A DNA stretch of 64,000 nucleotides from an uncultured Ignavibacteria bacterium (lineage in GTDB: Bacteria; Bacteroidota; Ignavibacteria; Tepidaquicellales; OLB5), in the NCBI GenBank assembly GCA_937873695.1, contig CALMYL010000011.1:25566-89565 (forward strand), written 5' to 3'. The notes below the pieces were generated by a model. That model searched no databases. It saw only the letters and a program-made list of their open reading frames with translations, and was not told the origin of the DNA. Positions 20,176 through 27,406 of the stretch are shown one piece after another (within the stretch, counting starts at the first letter, position 1; the number at the start of each line of letters is the position of its first letter). The position numbers were made by a program, and so were the translations under genes.

Positions 20176-21333
20176 CTATAAAACTGACTTAATTCTTTTT
20201 ATAGCTTCGTTGATATTTTCAACTGAATTGGCATATGAGAATCTTATATAGCCTTCGCCGTAAGAACCGAAAGATGTTCCCGATAGACATGCTACGCCTG
20301 CTTCATAAAGCAGCTTATCAGCCAGTTCCTTTGATTTATATCCTGTTCCGGTTATATTGGGGAATGCGTAGAAAGCGCCATCCGGGGTTGAGCAGTTGAA
20401 TCCTTTAATTGAATTCAAGCCATCAACTATGATATGCCTTCTCCTGTCGAACTCAGCTACAATTGCGTCAACCGCATCCTGCGGACCTGTTAATGCTTCA
20501 ATGCAGCCTTTCTGCACAAATGCGTTGTTGCAGGAATTACTGTTAACCATAAGTTTGGTTATTACCGGCGCAAGTTCAGTATTCATGATGCCGTAACCGG
20601 CTCTCCAGCCTGTCATAGCATATGTCTTTGAAAATCCATCAAGGATGATTGTTCTGTCTTTGTATCCGGGTAATTTGGAAATTGAAAACGATTCAGCTCC
20701 GTCATAACATATCCTTGAATATATTTCATCGGATAGAACCATGCAATCTCTGTTCTTAAGTATCTCAGCGATAGCTTCTATATCTTTCCTTGGAATTGTT
20801 TTACCTGTGGGATTTCCCGGTGTATTAATAATTACAAGTCTTGTTTTATCTGTAACATTTTTCTCAAATTCCTTCAAATCAATATTAAAGTTATTTTCCT
20901 GTGTTAAAGGAATCGGCACCGCTTTGGCACCGGTGAAGTTGATCATAGATTCATAAATAGGGAAACCCGGATTTGGGTACATAGCTTCATCACCATGCTG
21001 CAGAAGAGCGAGTATTACAAAAAACATGATAGGCTTTGCTCCTGGGGTCATAACAACGTTATCTGCGGTAAAATCTACACCGCGTGTTCTTGAAACATAT
21101 TCAGCAATAACTTTCCTGAGCTCAGGTGTTCCTGCTGCGCCTGTGTAATGAGTATCACCTGCCTGTATCGATCTTACAGCGGCATCGCAAATGTTTTTTG
21201 GGGTAGGGAAGTCCGGTTCACCTATTTGTAAATGTATAATATTTTTGCCTTCTGCTTCAAGTGCTTTGGCTTTTGCAAGGACCTCAAATGCTGTTTCTGT
21301 TCCCAGTCTGGATATTCCGTCAGCGAATTTCAT
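20176..21333 (-). CDS. Class I/II PLP aminotransferase (aspartate aminotransferase-like)
   Basis: Fold-type I aminotransferase of 385 residues. Landmarks in order: IGEPDFPTP (substrate loop), TPGAKPIMF (cofactor phosphate), INTPGNPTGKT (Asn/Pro contacts), SDEIYSRICYDG (Asp on the pyridine N), GFSKTYAMTGWRAGYG (PLP lysine in SKT and following Arg), and the C-terminal IRFSYANS with the carboxylate-binding Arg. These fit the I-gamma/AspC-like subgroup of many bacteria. Substrate (aspartate, aromatic or LL-DAP-like) cannot be fixed from sequence alone. Monocistronic by appearance. Confidence 0.92.
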   Translation of the reverse strand: MKFADGISRLGTETAFEVLAKAKALEAEGKNIIHLQIGEPDFPTPKNICDAAVRSIQAGDTHYTGAAGTPELRKVIAEYVSRTRGVDFTADNVVMTPGAKPIMFFVILALLQHGDEAMYPNPGFPIYESMINFTGAKAVPIPLTQENNFNIDLKEFEKNVTDKTRLVIINTPGNPTGKTIPRKDIEAIAEILKNRDCMVLSDEIYSRICYDGAESFSISKLPGYKDRTIILDGFSKTYAMTGWRAGYGIMNTELAPVITKLMVNSNSCNNAFVQKGCIEALTGPQDAVDAIVAEFDRRRHIIVDGLNSIKGFNCSTPDGAFYAFPNITGTGYKSKELADKLLYEAGVACLSGTSFGSYGEGYIRFSYANSVENINEAIKRIKSVL

Positions 21334-21434
21334 GATTATTTAATTTTTATTTTGTTTTGAATAGGTCTTTAACTGATTTATTGATACAATAATTTTTTTC
21401 TTATTAAATTTCTGATTCCGCAATCCGCAATCCA

Positions 21435-22148
21435 TCATGTTTCTCCAAGGTACGCTTTTCTCACCTCGGGATTGCTTTCAAGCTCTTTTGCGGGACCCTC
21501 AAGAATTATCCTCCCTGTTTCAAGCACATAACCGTAATTGGCAACTGATAAAGCCAAGTTAGCATTCTGTTCTACAAGCAGGATTGTCATTCCAAGCGTT
21601 TTATTTATCTCAACAATTTTTTCAAAAATTGTTTTTGTGAGTAGCGGCGCAATTCCAAGTGATGGCTCATCCAGCAGAAGCATTTTTGGTTTTGACATCA
21701 ACGCCCTGGAAATTGCCAGCATTTGCTGTTCGCCTCCTGAAAGTGTGCCGCCCGGCTGTTTTATTCTTTCTTTAAGCCTGGGGAAAATGGCGAATATAAA
21801 ATCAAGGTCTTTAGCAAAGTTCTCTTTATCTTTCCTTAAGTACGCTCCCATATCCAGGTTCTCTTTAACAGTAAGGTTAGCAAATATCAGCCTTCCTTCA
21901 GGTACCTGGCACAGACCCATTTCAACAATTTTATGTGCAGGCAGAGATGTGATATCCTTGCCGTCATATAACACTTTGCTGCCTTCGGCAGCTTTTACAA
22001 TATTTGAAATGGCCCTGAGAGTTGTGGTTTTACCGGCGCCGTTAGCGCCTATGAGCGTAATGATAGACTTTTCAGGAACATCTATAGAAATTCCCTTGAT
22101 TGCATTAATAGCGCCGTAATTTACCCGCAGGTTCTCTACTTTAAGCAT
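21435..22148 (-). CDS. livF: Branched-chain amino acid ABC transporter ATPase LivF
   Basis: ABC ATPase of the HAAT family, 237 residues. Walker A GANGAGKT, the Q-loop region, CQVPEGRLIFANLTVKENL (typical LivF), the signature LSGGEQQMLAISRALM and Walker B LLLDEPSLGIAP are all intact. It starts one base after livG ends, so it is co-translated. With LivG it would energise LivM plus a LivH partner. The ligand may be branched-chain amino acids, urea or other amides, since no binding protein is nearby to decide. Confidence 0.94.
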   Translation of the reverse strand: MLKVENLRVNYGAINAIKGISIDVPEKSIITLIGANGAGKTTTLRAISNIVKAAEGSKVLYDGKDITSLPAHKIVEMGLCQVPEGRLIFANLTVKENLDMGAYLRKDKENFAKDLDFIFAIFPRLKERIKQPGGTLSGGEQQMLAISRALMSKPKMLLLDEPSLGIAPLLTKTIFEKIVEINKTLGMTILLVEQNANLALSVANYGYVLETGRIILEGPAKELESNPEVRKAYLGET

Positions 22149-22149
22149 A

Positions 22150-22920
22150 CTATTTTTTTGCCGGTTCTCCTAAATACGCTTCTATTACTTTGGGATCGTT
22201 TTGTATCTCTGCCGGTTTGCCTTCGGCTATTTTTTTGCCGTAATCAATAACATATATGCGCTCGCAAATACCCATAACTACGTTCATATCATGCTCTACA
22301 AGTAATATAGAAATATTGAACTTATCCTTAACTGTCTGAATCAGTTTCATCAGGTCCTTTTTTTCAGAGGGGTTCATTCCGGCAGCGGGTTCATCAAGCA
22401 AAAGCAGCTTTGGTTTTGTGGCAAGCGCCCTTACTATTTCAAGCTTTCTCTGGTCGCCGTACGGCAGATTCTTAGCATATTCGTCTTTATCAACATGCAG
22501 GTCAAATATTTCAAGCAGTGAGTGGATCTCATCATCAATTTCCTTCTCTTCTGCGTGATATTTCTTAAGCTGGATCACAGAACTGAAAAGTTTTGACTTA
22601 CAGCTATTATTGTATGAAACTCTTACGTTATCCTTAACCGATAAACTCTGGCAAAGCCTGATGTTCTGAAAAGTTCTGGCAATTCCTTTATGCGTAACCT
22701 GGAAGGGTTTATACTTTACAATACTCTCGCCATTAAACAGCACATCACCTTCGGTGGGGTCATAAACGCCGGTAATAATGTTGAATACAGTAGTTTTGCC
22801 TGCACCGTTTGGACCGATCAATCCAACGAGTTCGTTCTGCCGCACAACTGCATCCAATGAATCGACCGCCGTTAAACCGCCGAATCTTATAGTGCAATTA
22901 TTTAGTGTTAATATATCCAA
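22150..22920 (-). CDS. livG: Branched-chain amino acid ABC transporter ATPase LivG
   Basis: ABC ATPase of 256 residues. Walker A GPNGAGKT, GIARTFQNIRLC (LivG hallmark), the LivG-type signature LPYGDQRKLEIVRALAT in place of LSGGQ, Walker B LLLDEPAAGMNPSE and VEHDMNVVMGICERIYVIDYG. Nine bases separate it from livM upstream. It forms the heterodimeric ATPase with LivF. Confidence 0.95.
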   Translation of the reverse strand: MDILTLNNCTIRFGGLTAVDSLDAVVRQNELVGLIGPNGAGKTTVFNIITGVYDPTEGDVLFNGESIVKYKPFQVTHKGIARTFQNIRLCQSLSVKDNVRVSYNNSCKSKLFSSVIQLKKYHAEEKEIDDEIHSLLEIFDLHVDKDEYAKNLPYGDQRKLEIVRALATKPKLLLLDEPAAGMNPSEKKDLMKLIQTVKDKFNISILLVEHDMNVVMGICERIYVIDYGKKIAEGKPAEIQNDPKVIEAYLGEPAKK

Positions 22921-22929
22921 TATAGCTTT

Positions 22930-23991
22930 CTAGTCTTTTAAAGTTACATCCGGTGCTTCTTCAGGTGTGATCTTCTTCTTTTTCCGCTCAAGCTTTATAC
23001 CAAACAATCCCTGCGGCCTCAGCAGCATCATAACAATAAGGAGAAGTGCGTAAATGATCATTCTGTATTGCTGTACATCTCTCAGAAGCTCGGGTAAAAC
23101 AGTAAGCACAATAGCTGCAATAACAACGCCAAGTGTCGAGCCCATACCACCCAGTATAACCATTGCTACAATTTCCACAGATTTCAGGAAATTGAAATCT
23201 TCCGGATTTATATATTGAAGGAAGTGCGCATACAGGCCGCCTGCAACTCCCGCAAAAAATGCGCCTATAACAAATGCGTTAACCTTAAACTTAGTAGTGT
23301 TAATACCCATCGCTTCGGCCGCAATTTCATCATCTTTCACGGCAATAAATCCGCGGCCGTAGGTTGACCGCATAAGATTGGTTATTCCGAAAATGATAAC
23401 CGCAACTATCAAAAAAGCCCAGAAGAAATCCGTGTATTTGGGAATATCGTAAAATCTGTATGCAACATTGCTCAGTTCAGGAACCATCTCAAGGCTTCTT
23501 ACACCATTATCGTAAATGTACACCCCGCGGAAACCCTGTGAAGCGCCGATGACACTGAGATTCTGTATGACCACTCTTATTATCTCACTGAAACCAAGTG
23601 TTGTGATGGCAAGATAGTCGCCTTTTAACCTTAGTGAAGGAACACCTACAATTATTCCTGCTAAAGCGGCTCCTCCGCCGCCTAAAGCAAGCACGGCTAT
23701 GAACCAAATTGACCTGCCAAACACACCATCACCAAAAAGCGATAATAATGTTGGCGCGAAATAAGTGCTTAGCGCGGCTGATACATATGCGCCAATTGCC
23801 ATAAATCCCGCGTGACCAAGCGAAAACTGCCCTGTGTAACCGTTGATTAAATTCAGACTTGTTGCCAGTACAATGTTAATTCCGCAGTAAATAATTATTT
23901 GATAGTAATAAGAGTTTATTGAGCCTGAAAGTAAGTTAACTCCAAAAATCACAGCTATGGCAATCAGTAACAGTATCTTGGTATTCTTCAC
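22930..23991 (-). CDS. livM: Branched-chain amino acid ABC transporter permease LivM
   Basis: Membrane permease with about nine to ten hydrophobic helices. NLINGYTGQFSLGHAGFMAIGAYVSAALS and the EAA-like loop FIAVKDDEIAAEAMGINTTKFKVNAFVIGAFFAGVAGGLYAHFL are typical LivM. The C-terminus is basic (LERKKKKITPEE). It is the first gene of the cluster, yet its obligate partner permease livH and the binding protein livK are absent: upstream is about 1 kb of non-coding repeat DNA. They must lie elsewhere in the genome if the transporter works. Confidence 0.93.
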   Translation of the reverse strand: MKNTKILLLIAIAVIFGVNLLSGSINSYYYQIIIYCGINIVLATSLNLINGYTGQFSLGHAGFMAIGAYVSAALSTYFAPTLLSLFGDGVFGRSIWFIAVLALGGGGAALAGIIVGVPSLRLKGDYLAITTLGFSEIIRVVIQNLSVIGASQGFRGVYIYDNGVRSLEMVPELSNVAYRFYDIPKYTDFFWAFLIVAVIIFGITNLMRSTYGRGFIAVKDDEIAAEAMGINTTKFKVNAFVIGAFFAGVAGGLYAHFLQYINPEDFNFLKSVEIVAMVILGGMGSTLGVVIAAIVLTVLPELLRDVQQYRMIIYALLLIVMMLLRPQGLFGIKLERKKKKITPEEAPDVTLKD

Positions 23992-24340
23992 TTAATCCCT
24001 TAAAAAATGAATGAAATTAACTTTACATATATACAAAATTAAGGGTTTTTAGGTCATTTTCAAGGTTAAATATATTAAATCTTTAGATAATTTAAATGAA
24101 TTGGTCTCTGATTTAACGGATAAAAACGGATTTTGTTAGAAGGATAAATTTTAGTGTCATACCTGCGAAAGCAGGTATCCAGAAGTTTATTGTTTTAGAA
24201 ACTTTTAAGGAGGAATTGATTTATTCTTAAAGGAACGTCAATATCTTTATTTGATCTTAAGTGATTAATCTATTATTGTGGTTAATGATCTTAGATGATT
24301 TATCGGCACCTGCCTTCGCAGGTATGACAAGCGTCTAACA
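23992..24340. repeat. AT-rich non-coding stretch with an inverted pair of palindromes
   Basis: No gene is credible. Two related hairpin sequences lie in opposite orientation: ATACCTGC-GAAA-GCAGGTAT at 24159-24178, followed by CCAGAAG, and ACCTGC-CTTC-GCAGGT at 24308-24323, followed by ATGAC. They match the widespread CCTGCGAAAGCAGG intergenic repeat type. A pair like this could also fold the 150 bases between them. Confidence 0.7.
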
Positions 24341-24373
24341 AAAAAGCTCAATTCTTTCGATTTTAGCTTTTTC
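24341..24373 (-). terminator. Terminator-like hairpin after degenerate tRNA copy D
   Basis: AAAAAGCT...AGCTTTTT imperfect stem around TTCTTTCGA. On the minus strand it directly follows copy D and ends in T residues. The same kind of hairpin follows each copy in the array. Confidence 0.6.
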
Positions 24374-24375
24374 TG

Positions 24376-24582
24376 TGGGCAGTGCCACGAAGTGGTCACC
24401 GTGGGAAGGGATTCCTGCGAAGGTCCAAAGGACCTGAAGCAGTCCCTTTGGGGCTCCAAAGGTCAGTAGGACTTAAAAGAATCACTGCGTGAAACCCCTC
24501 TACGAGTCAACGACTCTTTGAGTCGTGTACCGACATCTTGTTCCGCAAGGCGGGACGCTCTTGAATCGGCGAGCTAACCTTT
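24376..24582 (-). pseudogene. Degenerate tRNA-Val copy D, interrupted by nested palindromes
   Basis: Read on the minus strand it keeps GTTAGCTC, GATGTCGG and the 3-prime ACTGCCCACAGA of the intact tRNA-Val, but is about 207 bases long. Extra sequence interrupts the T-arm and acceptor. It includes AGGTCC-AAA-GGACCT, ACGACTC-TTT-GAGTCGT and CCAC-GAA-GTGG hairpins. The anticodon arm is replaced by a GTCCCGC/GCGGAAC hairpin. It cannot give a normal tRNA. Confidence 0.7.
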
Positions 24583-24631
24583 TAAATTTACCCCGTTGTT
24601 GGTGTTGTCTCCAACAACATAATCAAACAAA

Positions 24632-24659
24632 AAAGCCCAAATCTTTCGATTTGAGCTTT
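24632..24659 (-). terminator. Terminator-like hairpin after degenerate tRNA copy C
   Basis: Stem of about 12 bp with one or two mismatches (AAAGCCCAAATC, loop TTTC, GATTTGAGCTTT), followed by T residues on the minus strand. Confidence 0.65.
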
Positions 24660-24664
24660 ATCTG

Positions 24665-24762
24665 TGGGCAGTGAGGGATTCCTCCAAAGGAGTCCCTTCG
24701 GGAGAACCCCCGACATCTTGTCCGGCAGTTGCCAGACGCTCTGAACCAGCTGAGCTAATGGA
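24665..24762 (-). pseudogene. Degenerate tRNA-Val copy C with a 22-base T-loop insertion
   Basis: It matches the intact tRNA-Val in the D-arm (TTAGCTCAGCTGGTTCAGAGCG), variable loop and 3-prime acceptor. A 22-base block at 24682-24703 made of two small hairpins splits the T-loop between GGGATTC and GAACCCCC. The anticodon arm is GTCTGGC-AACT-GCCGGAC. The 5-prime acceptor strand (CTCCA) no longer pairs with the 3-prime strand. Confidence 0.75.
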
Positions 24763-24773
24763 GTAAAAATAGA

Positions 24774-24796
24774 AAAGGACGCATATTGCGTCCTTT
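24774..24796 (-). terminator. Terminator hairpin after degenerate tRNA copy B
   Basis: Perfect 10-bp stem AAAGGACGCA/TGCGTCCTTT with a 3-base loop, identical to that following the intact tRNA-Val; on the minus strand it runs into CTATTTTTAC. Confidence 0.8.
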
Positions 24797-24799
24797 CTG

Positions 24800-24896
24800 T
24801 GGGCAGTGAGGGATTCCTCCAAAGGAGTCCCTTCGGGAGAACCCCCGACATCTTGTCCCGCTAAAGCGGGACACTCTTGAACCGCTGAGCTAACGG
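24800..24896 (-). pseudogene. Degenerate tRNA-Val copy B with the same T-loop insertion
   Basis: The T-arm and acceptor 3-prime strand are as in the intact tRNA, with the identical 22-base twin-hairpin block at 24817-24838. The anticodon arm is replaced by TCCCGC-TTTA-GCGGGA, so no tRNA-Val anticodon remains. The 5-prime acceptor (CACCG) is not complementary to the 3-prime CTGCCC. Confidence 0.75.
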
Positions 24897-24908
24897 TGTA
24901 AAAATAGA

Positions 24909-24931
24909 AAAGGACGCATATTGCGTCCTTT
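24909..24931 (-). terminator. Intrinsic terminator after tRNA-Val
   Basis: Perfect 10-bp stem AAAGGACGCA/TGCGTCCTTT with TAT loop starting 3 bases past the tRNA 3-prime end on the minus strand, then CTATTTTT. Confidence 0.85.
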
Positions 24932-24934
24932 CTG

Positions 24935-25009
24935 TGGGCAGTGAGGGATTCGAACCCCCGACATCTTGCTTGTAAGGCAAGCGCTCTGAACCAGCTGAGC
25001 TAACCGCCC
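24935..25009 (-). tRNA. tRNA-Val (anticodon TAC)
   Basis: 75-nt cloverleaf on the minus strand. The acceptor GGGCGGT pairs with ACTGCCC (one G-T), with discriminator A. The D-arm is GCTCAGCTGGTTCAGAGC. The anticodon arm TTGC-CTTACAA-GCAA has anticodon TAC, and the T-arm is GGGGG-TTCGAAT-CCCTC. CCA is not encoded. It is the only intact member of a four-unit array and lies 51 bases downstream of the MFS gene on the same strand. Confidence 0.93.
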
Positions 25010-25060
25010 GTACTTTTGGTAAAGTCATACAAAATTACAGCTTTTTTCAAAACCTTCAAG

Positions 25061-26341
25061 TCAGTTTTTGGTAAGTTTTTTACTTTCTTTCCACATCATT
25101 ATTCCCCCAAGCATAAACAAAAATGCTGAAAGGTAGAAAGAATACTCAATTTCGAATATCTTCATAACGGCATAGCCAAGGGCTGGACTGAACACGCCGC
25201 GAACACCTGTAAGCGTAATATGAACCGCCTGGTAGTTGGAAACCTCATTTTTGGGAGCGTAGAAAATCGAGCTTAGAGTCCATGCAATAGTAACACCGCT
25301 CATTGCGAATCCAAAAATGAAGTATGATATATAGACGGTAATTTCTGTGTTTGTTATGAGTCCTGCCGCTGCGAAGTATTTTGCCGAAACCAATACTAAT
25401 GGAAATAATGCCAGTATACTGAATACATATCCGCAGAATTTTGTGGGATTGCCCGTGCCGTGATACCTTCCCATTATGGGGGTAACAAGAATTAATGCAG
25501 TGTGAAAGATCATTCCTTTTGCAAATGAAATAGGGGAGTACGAGAGCTTAAGGTCATCCACCAGGAAAACAGGTATGACAGGTGAAAGTACCATGAATGC
25601 CATTCCGTATAAAAAGAAATACGCTTCGAATCTGAGGAACGCTTTATTTTCTTTGAATATCCTGAGGGTATTTCTTAATGGCAGTATTGCGATATCTTTT
25701 ATAAGCCTGAGGTTATAATGTGACTTATGTACTTTATCTTTGCCGGAATAATCATCAAGGCTTAATGTGATCATTCTTGCAAGGCTCCAGTAAACAAGTA
25801 TGCCGAATACTCCGGCTACAGGAAAAATCACTTTATAGATATTACCATTGATATCAAGAAAATAACCGGTGACAGTAGTCACAATTACAACAAATAAAGT
25901 TTGCAGTGATGATGCGTATGAGTATAGCTTACTTCTGTTCTTATCTGTGTAGTTATGCTTAAAGACAATGTTCCAGATCGAAAGCAGTAATGCATCCAGG
26001 TACGCGCCGATAGCAATACAAGTGATATAAAAAACAGGGTTATTAAACAGCGGGATGATAATGAGGAAGAACTTTGCAGTAACACCAATTATTAAAATAG
26101 TCCTTGCACGGCTGCGCGAGCGGTTAACAAGTTCGCTGCCATAAATGGAAAATAAAAATGATGAACTGACAAGGAAGGTAAGTATCATCACCTGGAAATT
26201 ACTGCCTCCAAGTGTCTTTTTCAGTATAACATCCTGCAGCAGGATAATGCCAATAGCAATTCCGTTAAAAACCTGTGATATTAAATGAAGTGTAAAGGTC
26301 CTTTTTTCCAGTATTTGAAGGCTGGAATCTATCTTATCCAA
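25061..26341 (-). CDS. Major facilitator superfamily transporter
   Basis: 426 residues with about 12 hydrophobic helices in two halves, split by a basic loop (SLDDYSGKDKVHKSHYNLRL) near residue 205. The basic motif NRSRSRARTI between helices 2 and 3 fits the MFS A-motif position in degenerate form. No substrate can be named. TTG start with GAGGAAAG upstream. It follows the RapZ-like gene by 36 bases on the same strand and is probably co-transcribed with it and tRNA-Gly. Confidence 0.85.
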   Translation of the reverse strand: MDKIDSSLQILEKRTFTLHLISQVFNGIAIGIILLQDVILKKTLGGSNFQVMILTFLVSSSFLFSIYGSELVNRSRSRARTILIIGVTAKFFLIIIPLFNNPVFYITCIAIGAYLDALLLSIWNIVFKHNYTDKNRSKLYSYASSLQTLFVVIVTTVTGYFLDINGNIYKVIFPVAGVFGILVYWSLARMITLSLDDYSGKDKVHKSHYNLRLIKDIAILPLRNTLRIFKENKAFLRFEAYFFLYGMAFMVLSPVIPVFLVDDLKLSYSPISFAKGMIFHTALILVTPIMGRYHGTGNPTKFCGYVFSILALFPLVLVSAKYFAAAGLITNTEITVYISYFIFGFAMSGVTIAWTLSSIFYAPKNEVSNYQAVHITLTGVRGVFSPALGYAVMKIFEIEYSFYLSAFLFMLGGIMMWKESKKLTKN

Positions 26342-26377
26342 TCGTATGAATTACTTTCCTCTATATGTTTTAATTCT

Positions 26378-26800
26378 TTATTGCCTGAGATCCTGACTGT
26401 TGAGTTCAGGAAATTCATTGTGTGAAACAGATACGTTTATTTTATTTCCGTACTTTTCCTTAAGATATTCCGCGAGTCTTTCAGCTGAGTAAACTGAACG
26501 GTGCTGCCCCCCTGTGCATCCAAAACTGAACATCAAATTGGTAAAATTTCTGTGAAGGTAATTATCAACCGCCGCCGATGAAATTGAGAAAACGCTGTTA
26601 AGGAATTCCTGCATTACATTATTATTATCCAGAAATTCAATAATAGCTTTATCTTTCCCTGTGAGTATTCTAAATGATTCTTCTCTTCCCGGGTTGTAAA
26701 TAAACCGGCAGTCGAAAACAAAACCACCGCCATTTGAAGAATCATCAACCGGTATGCCGCTTTTTTTATAGCTGAATGAGTATATCTTTACATTAAGCAA
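26378..26800 (-). CDS. Stand-alone RapZ C-terminal domain protein
   Basis: The protein matches only the C-terminal half of RapZ: FVFDCRFIYNPG, then MFSFGCTGGQHRSVYSAERLAEYL with the GCTGGxHRSV signature, then SVSHNEF. The N-terminal P-loop kinase-like domain is missing, giving about 140 residues instead of 280-290. The open frame extends back to 26875 into the tRNA-Gly gene, so the start is placed at TTG 26800 (LNVKIYSFSYKKSG). In RapZ this domain binds sRNA and GlcN6P; here the role is unknown. Confidence 0.82.
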   Translation of the reverse strand: MLNVKIYSFSYKKSGIPVDDSSNGGGFVFDCRFIYNPGREESFRILTGKDKAIIEFLDNNNVMQEFLNSVFSISSAAVDNYLHRNFTNLMFSFGCTGGQHRSVYSAERLAEYLKEKYGNKINVSVSHNEFPELNSQDLRQ

Positions 26801-26825
26801 ATTTTGCCAGGTCCTGTTATATGTG

Positions 26826-26897
<72 letters not shown>

Positions 26898-27023
26898 TTA
26901 TCTGCAAAAATACTTAAAAATTAACCACTATTCAATTTATAATATTATCAGTTTGCTATAGATTTAAATATTGATTTTTTGTAAATTAAAACAATTAATT
27001 TCCCGTAATTTAAAAATTAATAT

Positions 27024-27398
27024 ATGGCTAAGAAAAATATTGCTATTGTTGAAGATGAAGGTATTGTAGCAATGGATATCAGCAAGTGCCTTACAAGCCT
27101 TGGCTATGATGTTGCCTTTATATCAGATTCCGGTGAAAAAGTCCTTGAATTGGTCGAAAACGCGCAACCTGATCTCATTCTGATGGATGTTGAACTCAAA
27201 GGCAGACTCAACGGTCTGGAAACAGCAAAACTTCTTAGGGAAAAATATGAAATTCACATAGTCTTTCTTACAGCGTTTGAAGATGAAACAACGCTGAACA
27301 GAATCGGTGAGTTAAGTCCCGATGGTTACCTTGTGAAACCCTTTGAGGATGAACATTTGGAAAAAACATTGAAGAGAGTTTTGAAAGTTCAGGTCTAA
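27024..27398 (+). CDS. Single-domain response regulator
   Basis: 124-residue CheY-like receiver. The acidic pair is in IVEDE (residues 8-12), the phospho-acceptor is D55 in LILMDVEL, the conserved Thr lies in VFLTAFED near 86, and the Lys is in YLVKPFED near 105. There is no output domain, so it would act by protein contact or in a phosphorelay. The sequence resembles receivers that accompany PAS-histidine kinases, but no kinase is in the neighbourhood. Convergent with the lipoprotein gene, 8 bases apart. Confidence 0.93.
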   Translation: MAKKNIAIVEDEGIVAMDISKCLTSLGYDVAFISDSGEKVLELVENAQPDLILMDVELKGRLNGLETAKLLREKYEIHIVFLTAFEDETTLNRIGELSPDGYLVKPFEDEHLEKTLKRVLKVQV

Positions 27399-27406
27399 GA
27401 GTATTT

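Noticed and set aside
24265..24459. 64-codon minus-strand frame next to the tRNA array
   Set aside because: It runs through a palindromic repeat, a terminator hairpin and a tRNA fragment; it is not a gene.
24588..24851. Minus-strand open frame with a repeated MSGVLPKGLLWRNPSLPT peptide
   Set aside because: The repeated peptide is a translation of the duplicated tRNA copies and the inserted hairpins. No ribosome-binding site, no protein-like composition.
24159..25009. CRISPR array
   Set aside because: Repeated blocks are present, but spacing is irregular, repeats are tRNA-derived with terminators between them, and there are no unique spacers or cas genes.
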